DNA from: Callaeas wilsoni
Taxonomy: Eukaryota > Chordata > Aves > Passeriformes > Callaeidae
Assembly: GCA_013398955.1 (NCBI GenBank)
Contig: VWPU01009476.1
Span: 124,001-188,000 of the forward strand
Direction of reading: 5' to 3'
Length of the DNA: 64,000 bases
Positions 62,777-64,000 of this stretch are shown piece after piece. Below the pieces are notes generated by a model. It worked only from the letters and a program-made list of their open reading frames with translations, had not been told where the DNA came from and ran no database searches. Position numbers and translations under genes: made by a program. Position 1 is the first letter of the stretch. Every line of letters starts with the position of its first letter.

Positions 62777-64000
62777 ATATCAAAAAAAATATTTTTGATT
62801 TCCTGTTCTCATTTTTTTGTTTTAGAAAATCTCCCAGAAAAGAATGTGGAGTTTAGCAGTAAGTCTAGTAAAATATCAATAAACTCCAGAAATCAAGCTT
62901 AATCCAATAATGTAAATTCATCAATGCTGAGCTTAGACTTATTTTTTATATACCAATACTCCTTATCTGGCCTACCAGTCTCTCAATGGAAGGGAAAGAA
63001 AATAATATATTTTTTAAATTAATTTCTATTATTTCAAAAAATAAAGTAAAAAGCAATAATCCTATTTTTAAATAAGTTGAACACAAAAATGAAGCTTTTA
63101 TGCTTAATATCACCTAGAAGTTGATGTTTTGAAGAAATATTCATACAAAATTATTTTTACAATATAATACTTGAGCGATTTGCCAGCATTCCATTTTGTG
63201 TAAAGGCACAGCTACCAAGGTATACCTAATTTCTCTGTGCCTCAAAGCCCTAAGAAGAGAAAAATTGTCAAGGTCTTGAAATCCGCTGTACAGCAGCCGT
63301 ACCCTGTATACAAGTGTGGAATCATAAGACTGCTTCTTAAGGTCAGTGCAGCTTATGGTAATGAATATGGAAAGGTTACTATTGTTGTCTTTTGTTGATT
63401 TCTCCTCAAAAAATGCAAAGAACAAAAAGGTCACTAAGCAATGTTTCTAAGCTACTTTGGAATTTACTAATCTATCACTGAAGAAAATAAAAAAAAAAGG
63501 GTTAATAAAATATACTCTAGACACAGAAAAGCAGATTAGAAGTGGCATTTAACTGTGAAACCATCTTTAGACAGAGAAAAAATAACCCCAAAATCAGAAA
63601 CGAAAGCTACTTTCAGACTTTGATCATTAAATAAATATTTACAAACTGAATAAAGCTTTTTAAAGTACAAGGCTGGAGCACCATAACACGTCACTGAGGA
63701 ATACATCTGTGACAGCGGAGCTGGCATCTATCACTGTAATGAGTGCTAGATGCAGCAGTTCTATGGAAACTGTGCTTGTCCAGACCAGTGACAGAAATTA
63801 CTGTGATTGAGTTTTGCAGCCAAGCCTGTACTGGAAGTGATTGAAAAAGCAAACAGGGTGACAGTGCAATGGTGAGAAGAGACCCCAGCATGGTGTACTG
63901 AATTACCAAATTGTGAGATATCCAGGGGGGATACAAACCTGCATTTTCGAGCTTGGACAGTGAAGTGTTTGAATTAGGGGAGCTTAGAGATGAGAGGAGA

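Larger units (their letters stand above)
49129..64000. other. Unique non-coding DNA, no gene seen
   Basis: Single-copy, AT-rich, with the GAT and ATT microsatellites, the 60.3 kb duplication and the 62.7 kb hairpin. GC-richer stretches at 52.9-53.3 and 55.4-55.7 kb are unassigned. Open frames are at most about 104 codons and mutually overlapping. Confidence 0.7.

Noticed and set aside
1..64000. CRISPR array, prokaryotic defence or mobile gene cassette
   Set aside because: No regularly spaced repeats, no long ORFs or ribosome sites; composition and repeats are those of a vertebrate genome.

Overview
The window reads as intergenic (or very large intronic) DNA from a bird genome, most likely a passerine or other neoavian. 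The evidence is the repeats. There are CR1 LINE copies with the avian 3' end (a tract of ATTCTATGA-type repeats behind a 'GGTTGGACT-GATGATCTT' motif). There is one LTR of a type I recognise from bird genomes. There are no Alu, L1 or B1 elements. The unique sequence is AT-rich and has long stretches without repeats. No prokaryotic features are present: no operons, Shine-Dalgarno-led ORFs, rRNA or tRNA. The longest open frames (164, 162, 154 and 153 codons) have no recognisable domain and look like chance.

Layout. 1-10.4 kb: unique AT-rich DNA with a TA/TGT tandem repeat near 5.74-5.85 kb and two CpG-containing blocks (about 2.0 and 4.3 kb) that could be conserved regulatory DNA. 10.42-10.90 kb: old CR1 3' end (+). 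10.9-18.06 kb: unique DNA with a MIR-like SINE relic at 15.63 kb and two opposite-strand G-quadruplex motifs at 17.2-17.4 kb. 18.06-19.19 kb: decayed CR1 ORF2 (-), from the end of the endonuclease into the reverse transcriptase. 19.2-25.5 kb: unique. 25.53-26.52 kb: probable solo LTR of an avian endogenous retrovirus. 28.59 and 29.59 kb: a short young CR1 end and a very old CR1-like end. 30.0-30.7 and 33.4-33.5 kb: CpG-enriched islets in AT-rich surroundings. 42.08-42.82 kb: a possible two-exon mini-gene with a signal-peptide first exon. 46.15 kb: MIR-like SINE (+). 48.93 kb: CR1 3' end (-). 49.2-64 kb: unique DNA with short simple repeats and a strong 14-bp hairpin at 62.75 kb.

No established protein-coding gene can be supported. 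The most gene-like signal is at 42,190-42,552. An AUG with A at -3 opens a 15-codon hydrophobic leader that ends exactly at a GTAAG donor. A pyrimidine-tract acceptor 264 bp on restores the frame for a short polar tail with one NxS sequon, then a stop. A TATA-like box lies upstream and AATAAA downstream. It could be a small secreted peptide gene, the first exons of a larger secreted protein, or coincidence. The rest of the interest is in candidate regulatory islets and a layered fossil record of repeats, from amniote-age SINE/CR1 relics to a much younger LTR. All calls were made by reading; no database search was possible.
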